Assembly (NCBI GenBank): GCA_044375555.1
Contig: JBILML010000022.1
Span: 1-47,921, forward strand
From: UBA967 sp044375555
GTDB lineage: Bacteria > Verrucomicrobiota > Verrucomicrobiia > Chthoniobacterales > Terrimicrobiaceae
Direction of reading: 5' to 3'
DNA length: 47,921 bases
The notes under the pieces: model-generated
Database searches by the model: none
Told to the model about the DNA's origin: nothing
The model's input: only the letters and a program-made list of their open reading frames with translations
Part shown: positions 17,301 through 22,837 of the stretch, piece after piece
Layout: the number at the start of each line of letters is the position of its first letter
Numbering within the stretch: position 1 is the first letter of the stretch
Translations under genes and position numbers: made by a program

Positions 17301-17852
17301 AACATGGCGAAACTCAACCCCGCGCTTTTCGACATGTGGGCGGAGATTTTGATCAAGGTTCCCGACTCGCACCTGCGCCTGAAGGCTAGAACCCTCACCG
17401 ACGATCGCGTGAAAAACGAGTTGAAGGACTATTTCACCGCAAAAGGCATCGCCGCAGAGCGCCTCGATTTCTTTGGTCATACGCGGAAAATCCACGAGCA
17501 TTTGAACCACTACCACGAGGTGGACATCGCTCTAGACAGCTTCCCCTACCACGGCACCACCACCACCTGCGAAGCGATGTGGATGGGCTGTCCCGTTGTG
17601 ACTCGCGCTGGTGCGGCCCATGTCTCGCGCGTGGGAGTGAGTCTGCTCTCAGCCGTCGGCCTGGAGGAATTCATTGGCCAAAATCGGGAGGATTACATCA
17701 GCAAGACCGCCGCGCTGGCGGGTGACATTGACCGGCTTGTGGAACTCCGTGCGGGCATGCGCGACCGGCTGAAATCCTCGCCACTCATGAACGCGCCGGA
17801 TTTCGCCCGCCAGTTTGAGGTGGCGCTTCTGCAAATGGCCGAGGCGCGCTGA
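11331..17852 (+). CDS. Four-domain glycosyltransferase (GT11-CgeB-GT4-TPR-GT41)
   Basis: This 2173-residue cytoplasmic protein carries four glycosyltransferase modules. About 138-400 is a GT11 fucosyltransferase-like domain (LNGRFGNQLFQYAFLR; LHLRRGDFG near 262). About 410-715 is a CgeB/Glyco_trans_1_2 domain (KLSFVGQAGRFHPYR; LNLRVFEALAAGGFLLTD). About 715-990 is unassigned. About 993-1370 is a GT4 domain (NLFPPQEMGGYGRKIWE; FPTKVPEAFGISQVEAMAGG). TPR units cover about 1390-1790. About 1810-2173 is a GT41 domain (LSGDLCHHPVAHFIEP; LDSFPYHGTTTTCEAMWMG). An assembly-line role is inferred: GT41 puts the first sugar on protein and the others extend and fucosylate it. The first 1.2 kb is A+T-rich and the rest GC-rich; the change coincides with an A6G8 run at 12538-12551, suggesting a fusion of foreign and native parts. 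Confidence 0.9.
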   Translation: MNGLKKAFDNILQLPCDIDNVYSSSMLSSLFQKSESLGIFQNGFAKHAFERGKLQEALKVIDLLEKIYPLNFILLLTKGELFEFLGRTIEAASFYEAAHSLIPGHGIPFTKKLLMGLRDIRSTLPPNIAAKSAEPFICMSSLGLNGRFGNQLFQYAFLRCYAKKHNLRLEVPDWLGRYIFGFADDWSCDAPNPIPVTVQSLEANAGNPVLRNCNISGYFNEHTAPLFKFKDFIQDLFQPSQRFSPVLQRLKNELKPDGSQLIGLHLRRGDFGYGEFWIAPEEWYIDWVASKLQKNPKARLYIATDDRSTLKAFARFHPITCADLGLGLGELDFLLDFYALAYADYLAISNSTFSFFAAMINRDGREFIRPIPDQSCLKSFDPWNSEVLIKHSADELKKTISKQKRGGHQSAMQPFVFFLSSRSNYRESIISPNEIFCGPDTSDEFVGGSYRCLQTPAQPFDADKLLIEKGILESPNMILVKADSTGRNFPRNLAAFKCPKVLLVGDTHHMQAPIRKLIDYAKSEPFDRIIFDHTRHHARWFFEAGFTNLHWIPALDFTFQKREVSSRPSRKLSFVGQAGRFHPYRCHILENLKKAGLPLEVMQTSPSGAADVYADSQVTLNIALNGDLNLRVFEALAAGGFLLTDRLTESSGLETLFTPGEDLVVWNGFDELAEKIRYYLANPAEAFRIRRAGQKKLLALHSPEVKIREFWDLVLHGKENPAYSLEREKKAVPQLKAGPALDLLPAYEFFQELHRNRARLVFACAESDREKVRRFVDLPRVECCGYSDLPRQCLEEGEGFRDEWILHIAKGMDLGALQSMLANSVVCHVFAPDGDPGVLGEWGFTKKEFGVYELTRPVRGTMRRAVNLGGEEGARMLEPCLDLCVNDVEALGVADAADALALPELRKDALLRAVFLNRECVSGLIQLADMSIDAGALVDAALLLSEANRVEPLPEAIAPVFRELIDKVAGVPEISSYFEALQGGVHPDPVARRRILVVTNLFPPQEMGGYGRKIWEFANGLRQRGHNVEVMTSDASYLAKAPDESEDALESIVRRELVLMGEWRDGNTQVTGDPQEQQRIGKKNAVLVMETARRLKPDAVLLGNLDFLGAELVHALLKAGIPVVHSLGNQTPWYHQANSINSPLYVVAPASDWLGRNFLEQGYTASRLVTVYPGARIDRFYRAFLPDIRRLRIAFAGLVMAYKGPQILIDALARLHAAGVDFEAEIAGDSIDQAFVDQLKEFVVRQGLSDRIRFTGFLARRELAALFARSNVLVFPTKVPEAFGISQVEAMAGGLIVLTSGTGGTREVVRNEVDGIVFDMDDPVSLAKSLLRLANDSAFRLRLQANARERALQFSVTASVVKIEGIIEELIGDRKSSAPSNQEMPKFANATATLEVAVSAFNAGRLAEAEDVCRELLQADEKCAGAWNLMARMAALNGDLETAGDFASVACELEPGNAEFARGVGEVFLQRKDIEQAEAQARRALELEPESPEGLVLLGRVLAEKGEQGNALEAFERALRLRKDDAEAITHYAMALQKFGRGKEAVSQIRKACALEPESVEHQTNLATILEQEKRYVDALAAYGKAARMNPDIGYVWFRQGKLLNGLKRYAESIPMLEKAVSLPGRLGEFHYELGLALHMSKRFPEALDQYGQALAAGYNTAALQCNRGVIFKELRRGGDSIMAFHTAVKMDPSNLSYLNNLGAAALEIGLNSEALDCFEEAVRQNPKIATAQNNIGNLLKDRARGMDALPHYRKSMELDPSSSDTQSNYLLCHMYLSEMDPKAVFEEHRKWGLEKSKKTPPAFKFKPRSSGSKLRVGFLSGDLCHHPVAHFIEPLFREYNKERFEFVAYGDQRKSDEFSERFAKQVHLWRETCSLTDEALAKKIHEDRVDILFELSGHTAYNRMGVLALKPAPLQASYLGYPGTTGLPTMDFRITDELVDPVGMTEKFHTERLIRLSRCAWCYEPDAVAPDVAPVPALKNGHITFGCFNNMAKLNPALFDMWAEILIKVPDSHLRLKARTLTDDRVKNELKDYFTAKGIAAERLDFFGHTRKIHEHLNHYHEVDIALDSFPYHGTTTTCEAMWMGCPVVTRAGAAHVSRVGVSLLSAVGLEEFIGQNREDYISKTAALAGDIDRLVELRAGMRDRLKSSPLMNAPDFARQFEVALLQMAEAR
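12538..12551 (+). repeat. A6G8 homopolymer run inside glycosyltransferase gene
   Basis: Six A followed by eight G, read as lysine, arginine and two glycines, at the joint between the GT11 and CgeB domains. Loss of one G would end translation at a TAG near 12668 and gain of one at a TGA near 12609, leaving a protein of about 410-450 residues containing only the GT11 domain. The run also contains the A-AAA-AAG type of slippery sequence. It is a candidate for phase variation or ribosomal frameshifting. Confidence 0.6.
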
Positions 17853-17871
17853 ACTGGAATCCAGCAGAAAA

Positions 17872-17904
17872 TTTAACCACAGAGGTCACGGAGGGCACAG
17901 AGGA
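17872..17904 (+). repeat. TTAACCACAGAG-type intergenic repeat, copy 1
   Basis: TTTAACCACAGAGGTCACG followed by GAGGGCACAGAGGA lies just after the giant gene. A matching copy in reverse orientation is at 44982-45012, and a short piece is at 47801-47813. The rest of the gap to 18003 shows no gene or clear signal. Confidence 0.6.
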
Positions 17905-18003
17905 TGACTCATGTGTCGTTCAATCTGATGGGCTCATTGTGTGATATCGAAAAAACGCACACGGCATTCCTGCCCTCGTCTCAAAATTTGTTACCGGGCG
18001 AAA

Positions 18004-19104
18004 TCAAGCCGGGCCCTGGAGGGCCTCCAGGTCGGCGGGAGTGATTTCTCTTCCTTGCTGGATCGATGCCGCCGCGAGTTTCAGTAGGCCAACGGCGAGT
18101 TGGATGTTGGATTTTTCAAACGCGCCAGCCATCGCCATCGCGCACCGCGCTTTGACCCTCACAGGATCGCAGGCCGGAATCAGGACGCGATTTTCGGAGG
18201 CCAATCCGAGGCTGAGAAAATTCAGCCCCTCCTCGGTGCGGTCGGTTTGGATCAAGGCCTCGCCGACATGAAGAAGCATTTCCGGGTGCCAGTCGGCGGG
18301 AGGCTCGGGCGGAAGCAAGGTGAGGATGTCCGCCGGTCTTTTGAGGGCGGCGAGACAGGTGGCCATTCGAACGCGGGCGCCATGCGCCACTCCGCCTGCT
18401 GCCGCCGGTAAATCGGCGCAGCGCCTGTAAAAATCCAAAGCCTCGGAAATGCGGCCTAGGTCGAGCAACGCTCCGCCTTGGAGGAAGAGAGCCATCGGAT
18501 GCGGGTCGGGGTCGTTGGCGGTGGCTTTTTCGAGGATGCGAAGATTGCGCTCCTGTTTGGCAGCGTTGATCTCGGGGCTGGAATAGCCGGTGTGGATGAT
18601 TTCGATTGAGGTGTCGTGGATCGGGACTCCCGCGCGGTTGAGGCTCGTGACGACTTGTTCGTGGACGGGCCATTCGAAGCGGATCTCCGGGCGGTTTGGA
18701 AAAAGCCGGACGATTTTTCCAACCATGCCGGTCTTGCCGCCATCCGAGCTGCTTTTGTTCAGCAAGTGGTAGGCACAATCCGCAGGCCCATCGATCAAGG
18801 ATTGCAGGGCGTTGATGCTTGCTTCGGGCAAGTATTCATCGGCATCGAGAACGAGAATCCATCGGCCTCTGGCGGCCTCTAGACCTGCATTCCGTGCGGC
18901 GCTGAAGTCGTCGCACCACGGAAAATTTATGACCCGCGCCCCGCAGCTTCTAGCGATGCCTGAGGTGTCATCTGTAGAGCCTGTGTCCACCACGATCATT
19001 TCACTGGCGACGCCTTTAGCGGAATCAAGACATCGAGCAATCACCGCAGCTTCATTTTTCGCGATCAAGACGAGCGTCAATGAGGGATCAGGAGGCTTGG
19101 ACAT
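18004..19104 (-). CDS. GT2 glycosyltransferase with C-terminal TPR-like part
   Basis: The 366-residue protein begins at ATG 19104 (MSKPPDPSLTLVLIAKNEA); an upstream TTG start at 19149 is possible but would crowd the flagellin promoter. The GT-A fold shows TLVLIAKNEAAVIARCLDS, IVVDTGSTDDT and WILVLDADEYLPEA, where DAD is the metal-binding DxD-like motif. This arrangement resembles WaaE/SunS-like GT2 enzymes. About residues 215-290 (PHPMALFLQGGALLDLGRISEALDFYRRCADLP) look like TPR units. It is divergent from the flagellin at 19281 and close to the giant glycosyltransferase, so it probably contributes to the same glycosylation. Confidence 0.88.
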   Translation of the reverse strand: MSKPPDPSLTLVLIAKNEAAVIARCLDSAKGVASEMIVVDTGSTDDTSGIARSCGARVINFPWCDDFSAARNAGLEAARGRWILVLDADEYLPEASINALQSLIDGPADCAYHLLNKSSSDGGKTGMVGKIVRLFPNRPEIRFEWPVHEQVVTSLNRAGVPIHDTSIEIIHTGYSSPEINAAKQERNLRILEKATANDPDPHPMALFLQGGALLDLGRISEALDFYRRCADLPAAAGGVAHGARVRMATCLAALKRPADILTLLPPEPPADWHPEMLLHVGEALIQTDRTEEGLNFLSLGLASENRVLIPACDPVRVKARCAMAMAGAFEKSNIQLAVGLLKLAAASIQQGREITPADLEALQGPA

Positions 19105-19156
19105 CTGAGAAGAGGAGTTGGTTTTGAAAAAATTTAAAGGGGCGCACAAAAATTTC

Positions 19157-19184
19157 TAAAGGCTGATTGGCTTCCTGCCGATGA
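19157..19184 (+). promoter_or_regulatory. Sigma-28 (FliA) type promoter of flagellin
   Basis: TAAA (19157-19160) and GCCGATGA (19177-19184) are separated by 16 bases. This closely matches the flagellar sigma-28 consensus TAAA-N15-GCCGATAA. It lies 26 bases before the first hairpin of the leader RNA, so transcription would include the whole leader. Confidence 0.65.
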
Positions 19185-19210
19185 TTACAACCAAGGGGAA
19201 GAATCTCCAA

Positions 19211-19262
19211 CACTGAGGTCGAACAGTGAACCAAAACGGCCCGACAGCGGAACGGACTCCGC
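19211..19262 (+). ncRNA. Flagellin leader RNA motif, copy D
   Basis: Hairpin 1 pairs CACTG (19211-19215) with CAGTG (19224-19228) around AGGTCGAA. The linker carries CGGCCCGA (19237-19244). Hairpin 2 pairs GCGGA (19247-19251) with TCCGC (19258-19262) around ACGGAC. Both stems differ in sequence from those of copies A-C yet remain fully paired, while loop 1, the linker and the CGGA core of loop 2 are kept. This copy lies 16 kb from the others, which makes simple recent duplication unlikely. Confidence 0.78.
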
Positions 19263-19280
19263 AATAGAAAGACAACGGAT

Positions 19281-20141
19281 ATGTCAGTAGTAATCAACAC
19301 CAATACCTCGGCCTCATTGGCCTCGTATAACCTCAGCAGCACCAACGTTAACCTCCAGAGAAGCCTTAATCGTCTCTCCAGCGGTTCCCGTATCAATTCC
19401 TCATTCGACGACGCCGGCGGTCTCGCCGTGTCGATGAAAATTAGCGCCTCAATCCGCCGGACCGAAGCAACCCTCGCCAATGTCAACAACTCGGTCGCGT
19501 TCCTGCAGACCCAAGACGGCGTTCTTAAGAATGCCGACAAGGTTCTCAACCGCATGTCGGAGTTGGCGATGCTGGCTACCGATGTGACCAAGTCCACTGC
19601 GGATCTGTCGCTCTACAACACCGAGTTGACCCAGTTGAAAGATCAGCTCGAACTCATGTTGAGCGAGAAATTCAATGGAATCAGCTTGTTCCAAACCGGA
19701 ACGACTACTGGATTCGACACTGGAACGAGTGCAGCGAATTTGACAGTTGTTACATCGCATGACGGAGACCAGTCTTTTGCGATTACTCGCGCAGACTTGA
19801 ACTTCATCAGCACGACAGTTGGAACATCAGCCGCTGCTGGCATGCAAATCAATACTAATGCAGGTGCAACAGCTGCAGTTGCTACCATCCAAACGCAAAT
19901 CCAAAACCTCGCTAATCTCCGCGCCAACAATGGTGCGGAACAAAGCCGGTTGACCTTCGCAGCAGACATGCTGTCGATCAATAAGATCAACTTGGAATCC
20001 GCCAACAGCCGCATCGTGGATGTGGATGTGGCCGCAGAAAGCTCGCAACTCGCTCGCTTCAACATCCTGCAGCAAGCCGGAACCGCGATGCTCGCCCAAG
20101 CGAACATGTCGACCCAGTCGATCCTTCGACTCATCAGCTAA
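19281..20141 (+). CDS. fliC: Flagellin
   Basis: This 286-residue flagellin closely resembles the 651 gene at both ends (INTNTSASLASYNLSSTNVNLQRSLNRLSSGSRINSSFDDAGG; NLESANSRIVDVDVAAESSQLARFNILQQAGTAMLAQANMSTQSILRLIS) but has its own variable middle, about residues 140-210, rich in Thr, Ala and Gly. Its codon use is more GC-rich than that of the tandem copies, as in core genes, so it may be the ancestral, main filament gene. It has a sigma-28-type promoter, the shared RNA leader and a strong terminator. The Shine-Dalgarno sequence before ATG 19281 is weak, unlike the other copies. Confidence 0.96.
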   Translation: MSVVINTNTSASLASYNLSSTNVNLQRSLNRLSSGSRINSSFDDAGGLAVSMKISASIRRTEATLANVNNSVAFLQTQDGVLKNADKVLNRMSELAMLATDVTKSTADLSLYNTELTQLKDQLELMLSEKFNGISLFQTGTTTGFDTGTSAANLTVVTSHDGDQSFAITRADLNFISTTVGTSAAAGMQINTNAGATAAVATIQTQIQNLANLRANNGAEQSRLTFAADMLSINKINLESANSRIVDVDVAAESSQLARFNILQQAGTAMLAQANMSTQSILRLIS

Positions 20142-20167
20142 GCCAAGGCTTCGATCGATATCAGATA

Positions 20168-20207
20168 AAAAGAGGCTCTCCCGCGAGGGAGGGCCTCTTG
20201 TTTTTTT
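20168..20207 (+). terminator. Rho-independent terminator of flagellin
   Basis: AAGAGGC (20170-20176) pairs with GCCTCTT (20193-20199). An inner stem CTCCC/GGGAG closes the loop GCGA, and TTGTTTTTTT follows. It lies about 30 bases after the flagellin stop codon. Confidence 0.88.
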
Positions 20208-20261
20208 ACAAATAATGGATCGTGATTCTGAACTGGTAGGCCATAGGTTTCGAAACAAGGG

Positions 20262-21329
20262 ATGATGCGTTTCAATTACAAACCTCCCGGGACACCTCCG
20301 GCGACGCTTTCCTCGCCGGAGGGGGCGCGCGAGAAGCCTGTGCTACGCTTGGTTCGCTTCGACGAGGCGAGCTTCTTTGATGAGACATTCGAAAGCCTCG
20401 AATTGCTGCTCCTGGAATACGACCCCGCAAAGGTAAACTGGATCGATATCGACGGGCTCGGCAATGTGCCGCTTCTGGAGGCGGTCGCGGCCCGGTTCAA
20501 GCTGCACCCGCTCGCGATCGAAGATGTCCTCAACACCGCACAGAGGCCCAAGATCGAGGCCTTCGAGGATCATTATTTCATCGCCAGCGCGATGGTTTAT
20601 CCGGGATCGGAGGATGAATTGCTTTTCGAACAGGTGAGCCTTTTTCTCGGCGAGCGTTTCCTGATCACCGTGCAGGAGGACGGGGGGCGCGATGTCTTCG
20701 AAAAAATCCGCGAGCGCCTTCGTCTCGGGCGCGGTTTGGCTCGTCGGAGTGGGCCGGACTACCTCGCTTACGCGCTCCTCGATGCTTCGGTGGATAGCCT
20801 GTTTCCTGTGCTCGAGGGGGTCGGTGATTGCATCGAGGAGGTGGAGGAGGATTTGCTGGAAAACCCCCGCCGCGAGAGCCTGCGCCGCCTTTACGAAACG
20901 AAGCGCATTCTTTTGGCCTTGCGCCGTGTGGCTTGGCCGCATCGAGAGATTTTCAACATTCTCATGCGCGACGAGACGGGACTGGTGAAGCGCTCTACCC
21001 AGCTATTCCTGCGCGACTGCTACGACCACATCACACAAATCATCGACATCATCGAGAGCTACCGCGACCTCGGAGCGGGCTTGATGGATCTTTACCTGTC
21101 GAGTGTGGGATTCCGGATAAACGAGATCATTCGCGTGCTGACGATTGTCTCAATCCTGTTCATGCCACTGACTTTTTTAGCAGGAATTTACGGCATGAAT
21201 TTCAATACGGAGCATCCATGGAACATGCCGGAGCTGAACTTGCCATTCGGCTACCCGCTGTTTTGGGGTGTTTGTTTGCTGCTGGTGGGAGGGATGCTGA
21301 TTTTCTTCAAACACCGCCGTTGGCTTTGA
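20262..21329 (+). CDS. corA: CorA-family magnesium/cobalt transporter
   Basis: The 355-residue protein has a large soluble N-terminal funnel domain and two C-terminal membrane helices (IIRVLTIVSILFMPLTFLAGIYG and LFWGVCLLLVGGMLIFF). Between them is the selectivity motif YGMNF that defines CorA channels, and it ends with the usual basic tail (FKHRRWL). It mediates Mg2+, and possibly Co2+ or Ni2+, uptake at the inner membrane as a pentamer. Two adjacent ATG codons (20262, 20265) could serve as start. No relation to the neighbouring flagellin gene is apparent. Confidence 0.95.
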   Translation: MMRFNYKPPGTPPATLSSPEGAREKPVLRLVRFDEASFFDETFESLELLLLEYDPAKVNWIDIDGLGNVPLLEAVAARFKLHPLAIEDVLNTAQRPKIEAFEDHYFIASAMVYPGSEDELLFEQVSLFLGERFLITVQEDGGRDVFEKIRERLRLGRGLARRSGPDYLAYALLDASVDSLFPVLEGVGDCIEEVEEDLLENPRRESLRRLYETKRILLALRRVAWPHREIFNILMRDETGLVKRSTQLFLRDCYDHITQIIDIIESYRDLGAGLMDLYLSSVGFRINEIIRVLTIVSILFMPLTFLAGIYGMNFNTEHPWNMPELNLPFGYPLFWGVCLLLVGGMLIFFKHRRWL

Positions 21330-21356
21330 TCCATCAAGAAACACCGCGCAAAGCGT

Positions 21357-22343
21357 CTACAAAAGCTCAGCTATCTGGACGGCGTTGAGGGCGGCGCCTT
21401 TGAGGAGTTGGTCTCCGCAAACCCAGAGGGCGAGGCCGTTTTCCATCGCACAATCGCGGCGCAGGCGGCCAGCGAAGCAGTCGTCCTGACCGGCGCAGTC
21501 GAGCGGCATCGGGTAGCCGTCGGAAACATATTGCAGGCCGGGCGCGGCTTGCAGGGCTTTGAGGGCGGCGTCGATTGAAACGGGAAGCTCGAACTCCGCG
21601 CTGAGCGCGACGGAGTGGGCACGGTAAACCGGCACGCGAACGCAGGTGACGGAGGCTTGGAACGACGGCAGGTGCATGATGCGACGCCCCTCGTTTTCCA
21701 TTTTCATCTCCTCCTTCGTGTAGCCGCTATCGAGGAAGGCATCGACTTGGGGAATGACATTGAAAGCGATCTGGTGCGGGAAGATTTCCTTCTCGACCGG
21801 CTTGTTGTGGGCGACGGCCTCGGTCTGGTCGCGGAGTTCGTTGATGGCACGGGCGCCTGCTCCGGAGACGGCTTGGTAGGTCGAAGCGAAGACTCGTTTC
21901 ACGCCAAAAGCCCGGTGCAATGGATGCAGGGCCATGAGGGTGATCGCGGTCGTGCAATTCGGGTTGGCAATAATGCCACGGTGGTTTTTCACATCCTCGC
22001 CATTGATTTCGGGAACGACGAGTGGCACCTCGGGCACCATCCGAAAAGCCGAGGAATTATCGACCACGACCGCGCCGCTATCCACGGCGGCCTTGGCATA
22101 GTCGCGCGAAATTCCGCCGCCGGCGCTGAAAAGAGCGATGTCGATGTCGCGGAAGGCGTCGAGCGTGAGGGGTTCGATATGGTGGGTCTCTCCGCGAAAC
22201 TCGAGCGGTTTGCCCGCCGAACGGGCCGAGGCGAGGAGGCGGAGGCTGGTGACGGGAAAGTTGCGGCGTTCCATGACGCGGAGCATTTCCACTCCGACCG
22301 CCCCGGACGCGCCGACGATTGCGACTCGATACGATTTCGACAT
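21357..22343 (-). CDS. asd: Aspartate-semialdehyde dehydrogenase
   Basis: This 328-residue NADPH-dependent enzyme of the lysine/threonine/methionine and diaminopimelate pathway reduces aspartyl phosphate to aspartate semialdehyde. VAIVGASGAVGVEMLRVM is the N-terminal nucleotide-binding loop, and IIANPNCTTAITLMAL carries the catalytic Cys near residue 130. STYQAVSGAGARAINEL and the later ExKMxxEGRRIMH region fit the family. Its length is typical. It starts only 11 bases from the divergent L,D-transpeptidase gene. The link is sensible biologically, since Asd feeds diaminopimelate into the peptidoglycan that YkuD enzymes crosslink. Confidence 0.95.
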   Translation of the reverse strand: MSKSYRVAIVGASGAVGVEMLRVMERRNFPVTSLRLLASARSAGKPLEFRGETHHIEPLTLDAFRDIDIALFSAGGGISRDYAKAAVDSGAVVVDNSSAFRMVPEVPLVVPEINGEDVKNHRGIIANPNCTTAITLMALHPLHRAFGVKRVFASTYQAVSGAGARAINELRDQTEAVAHNKPVEKEIFPHQIAFNVIPQVDAFLDSGYTKEEMKMENEGRRIMHLPSFQASVTCVRVPVYRAHSVALSAEFELPVSIDAALKALQAAPGLQYVSDGYPMPLDCAGQDDCFAGRLRRDCAMENGLALWVCGDQLLKGAALNAVQIAELL

Positions 22344-22354
22344 AATCGGTAACT

Positions 22355-22837
22355 ATGACAGGGAACGCCACCTCGCCGCAATATCGGGAGAATTACGAAT
22401 TGCGCGTGGATGTCGCCACGCAGACGGCCAGCTTGGTTCAAAATGGCGAGACGCTGAAATCCTGGCCGGTTTCGACTTCGCGGTTCGGTTTGGGATTTGA
22501 ACCGGGCAGTTTCAAAACGCCGACGGGGAGGTTTTCGGTAGCCGAGAAAATCGGCGGGGGGGCTCCGCTGTGGGCGGAATTCAAAAGTCGCCAACCGACT
22601 GGGCGACTCGCAGAGCCTGGAGGTGAGAGCGATGGTGTGCTGACGCGCATCCTGTGGCTCGAGGGGCTCGATCCAGAAAATGTGAATACGCGGGAGCGCT
22701 ATATTTATTTCCACGGCACGAACCGCGAGGATTTGGTCGGAACGCCTGCGAGCCATGGGTGTGTGCGATTGCGCAACGAGGACATGGTCGAGCTTTTCGA
22801 TCTCGTTCCAGAGGGAACGCCGGTGGTGATCGCCTAG
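22355..22837 (+). CDS. L,D-transpeptidase (YkuD domain)
   Basis: The 160-residue YkuD-fold protein carries the signature HGTNREDLVGTPASHGCVRLRNEDM near residues 117-141, with the catalytic Cys in SHGCVR and its His partner. Such enzymes form 3-3 crosslinks or attach proteins to peptidoglycan. No signal peptide is visible from ATG 22355 (MTGNATSPQYRENYELRVD), unusual for a periplasmic enzyme, so an alternative export route or a missed upstream start is possible, although the asd gene begins 11 bases away. Its stop codon shares the palindrome CTAG with that of the convergent comEC gene. Confidence 0.9.
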   Translation: MTGNATSPQYRENYELRVDVATQTASLVQNGETLKSWPVSTSRFGLGFEPGSFKTPTGRFSVAEKIGGGAPLWAEFKSRQPTGRLAEPGGESDGVLTRILWLEGLDPENVNTRERYIYFHGTNREDLVGTPASHGCVRLRNEDMVELFDLVPEGTPVVIA

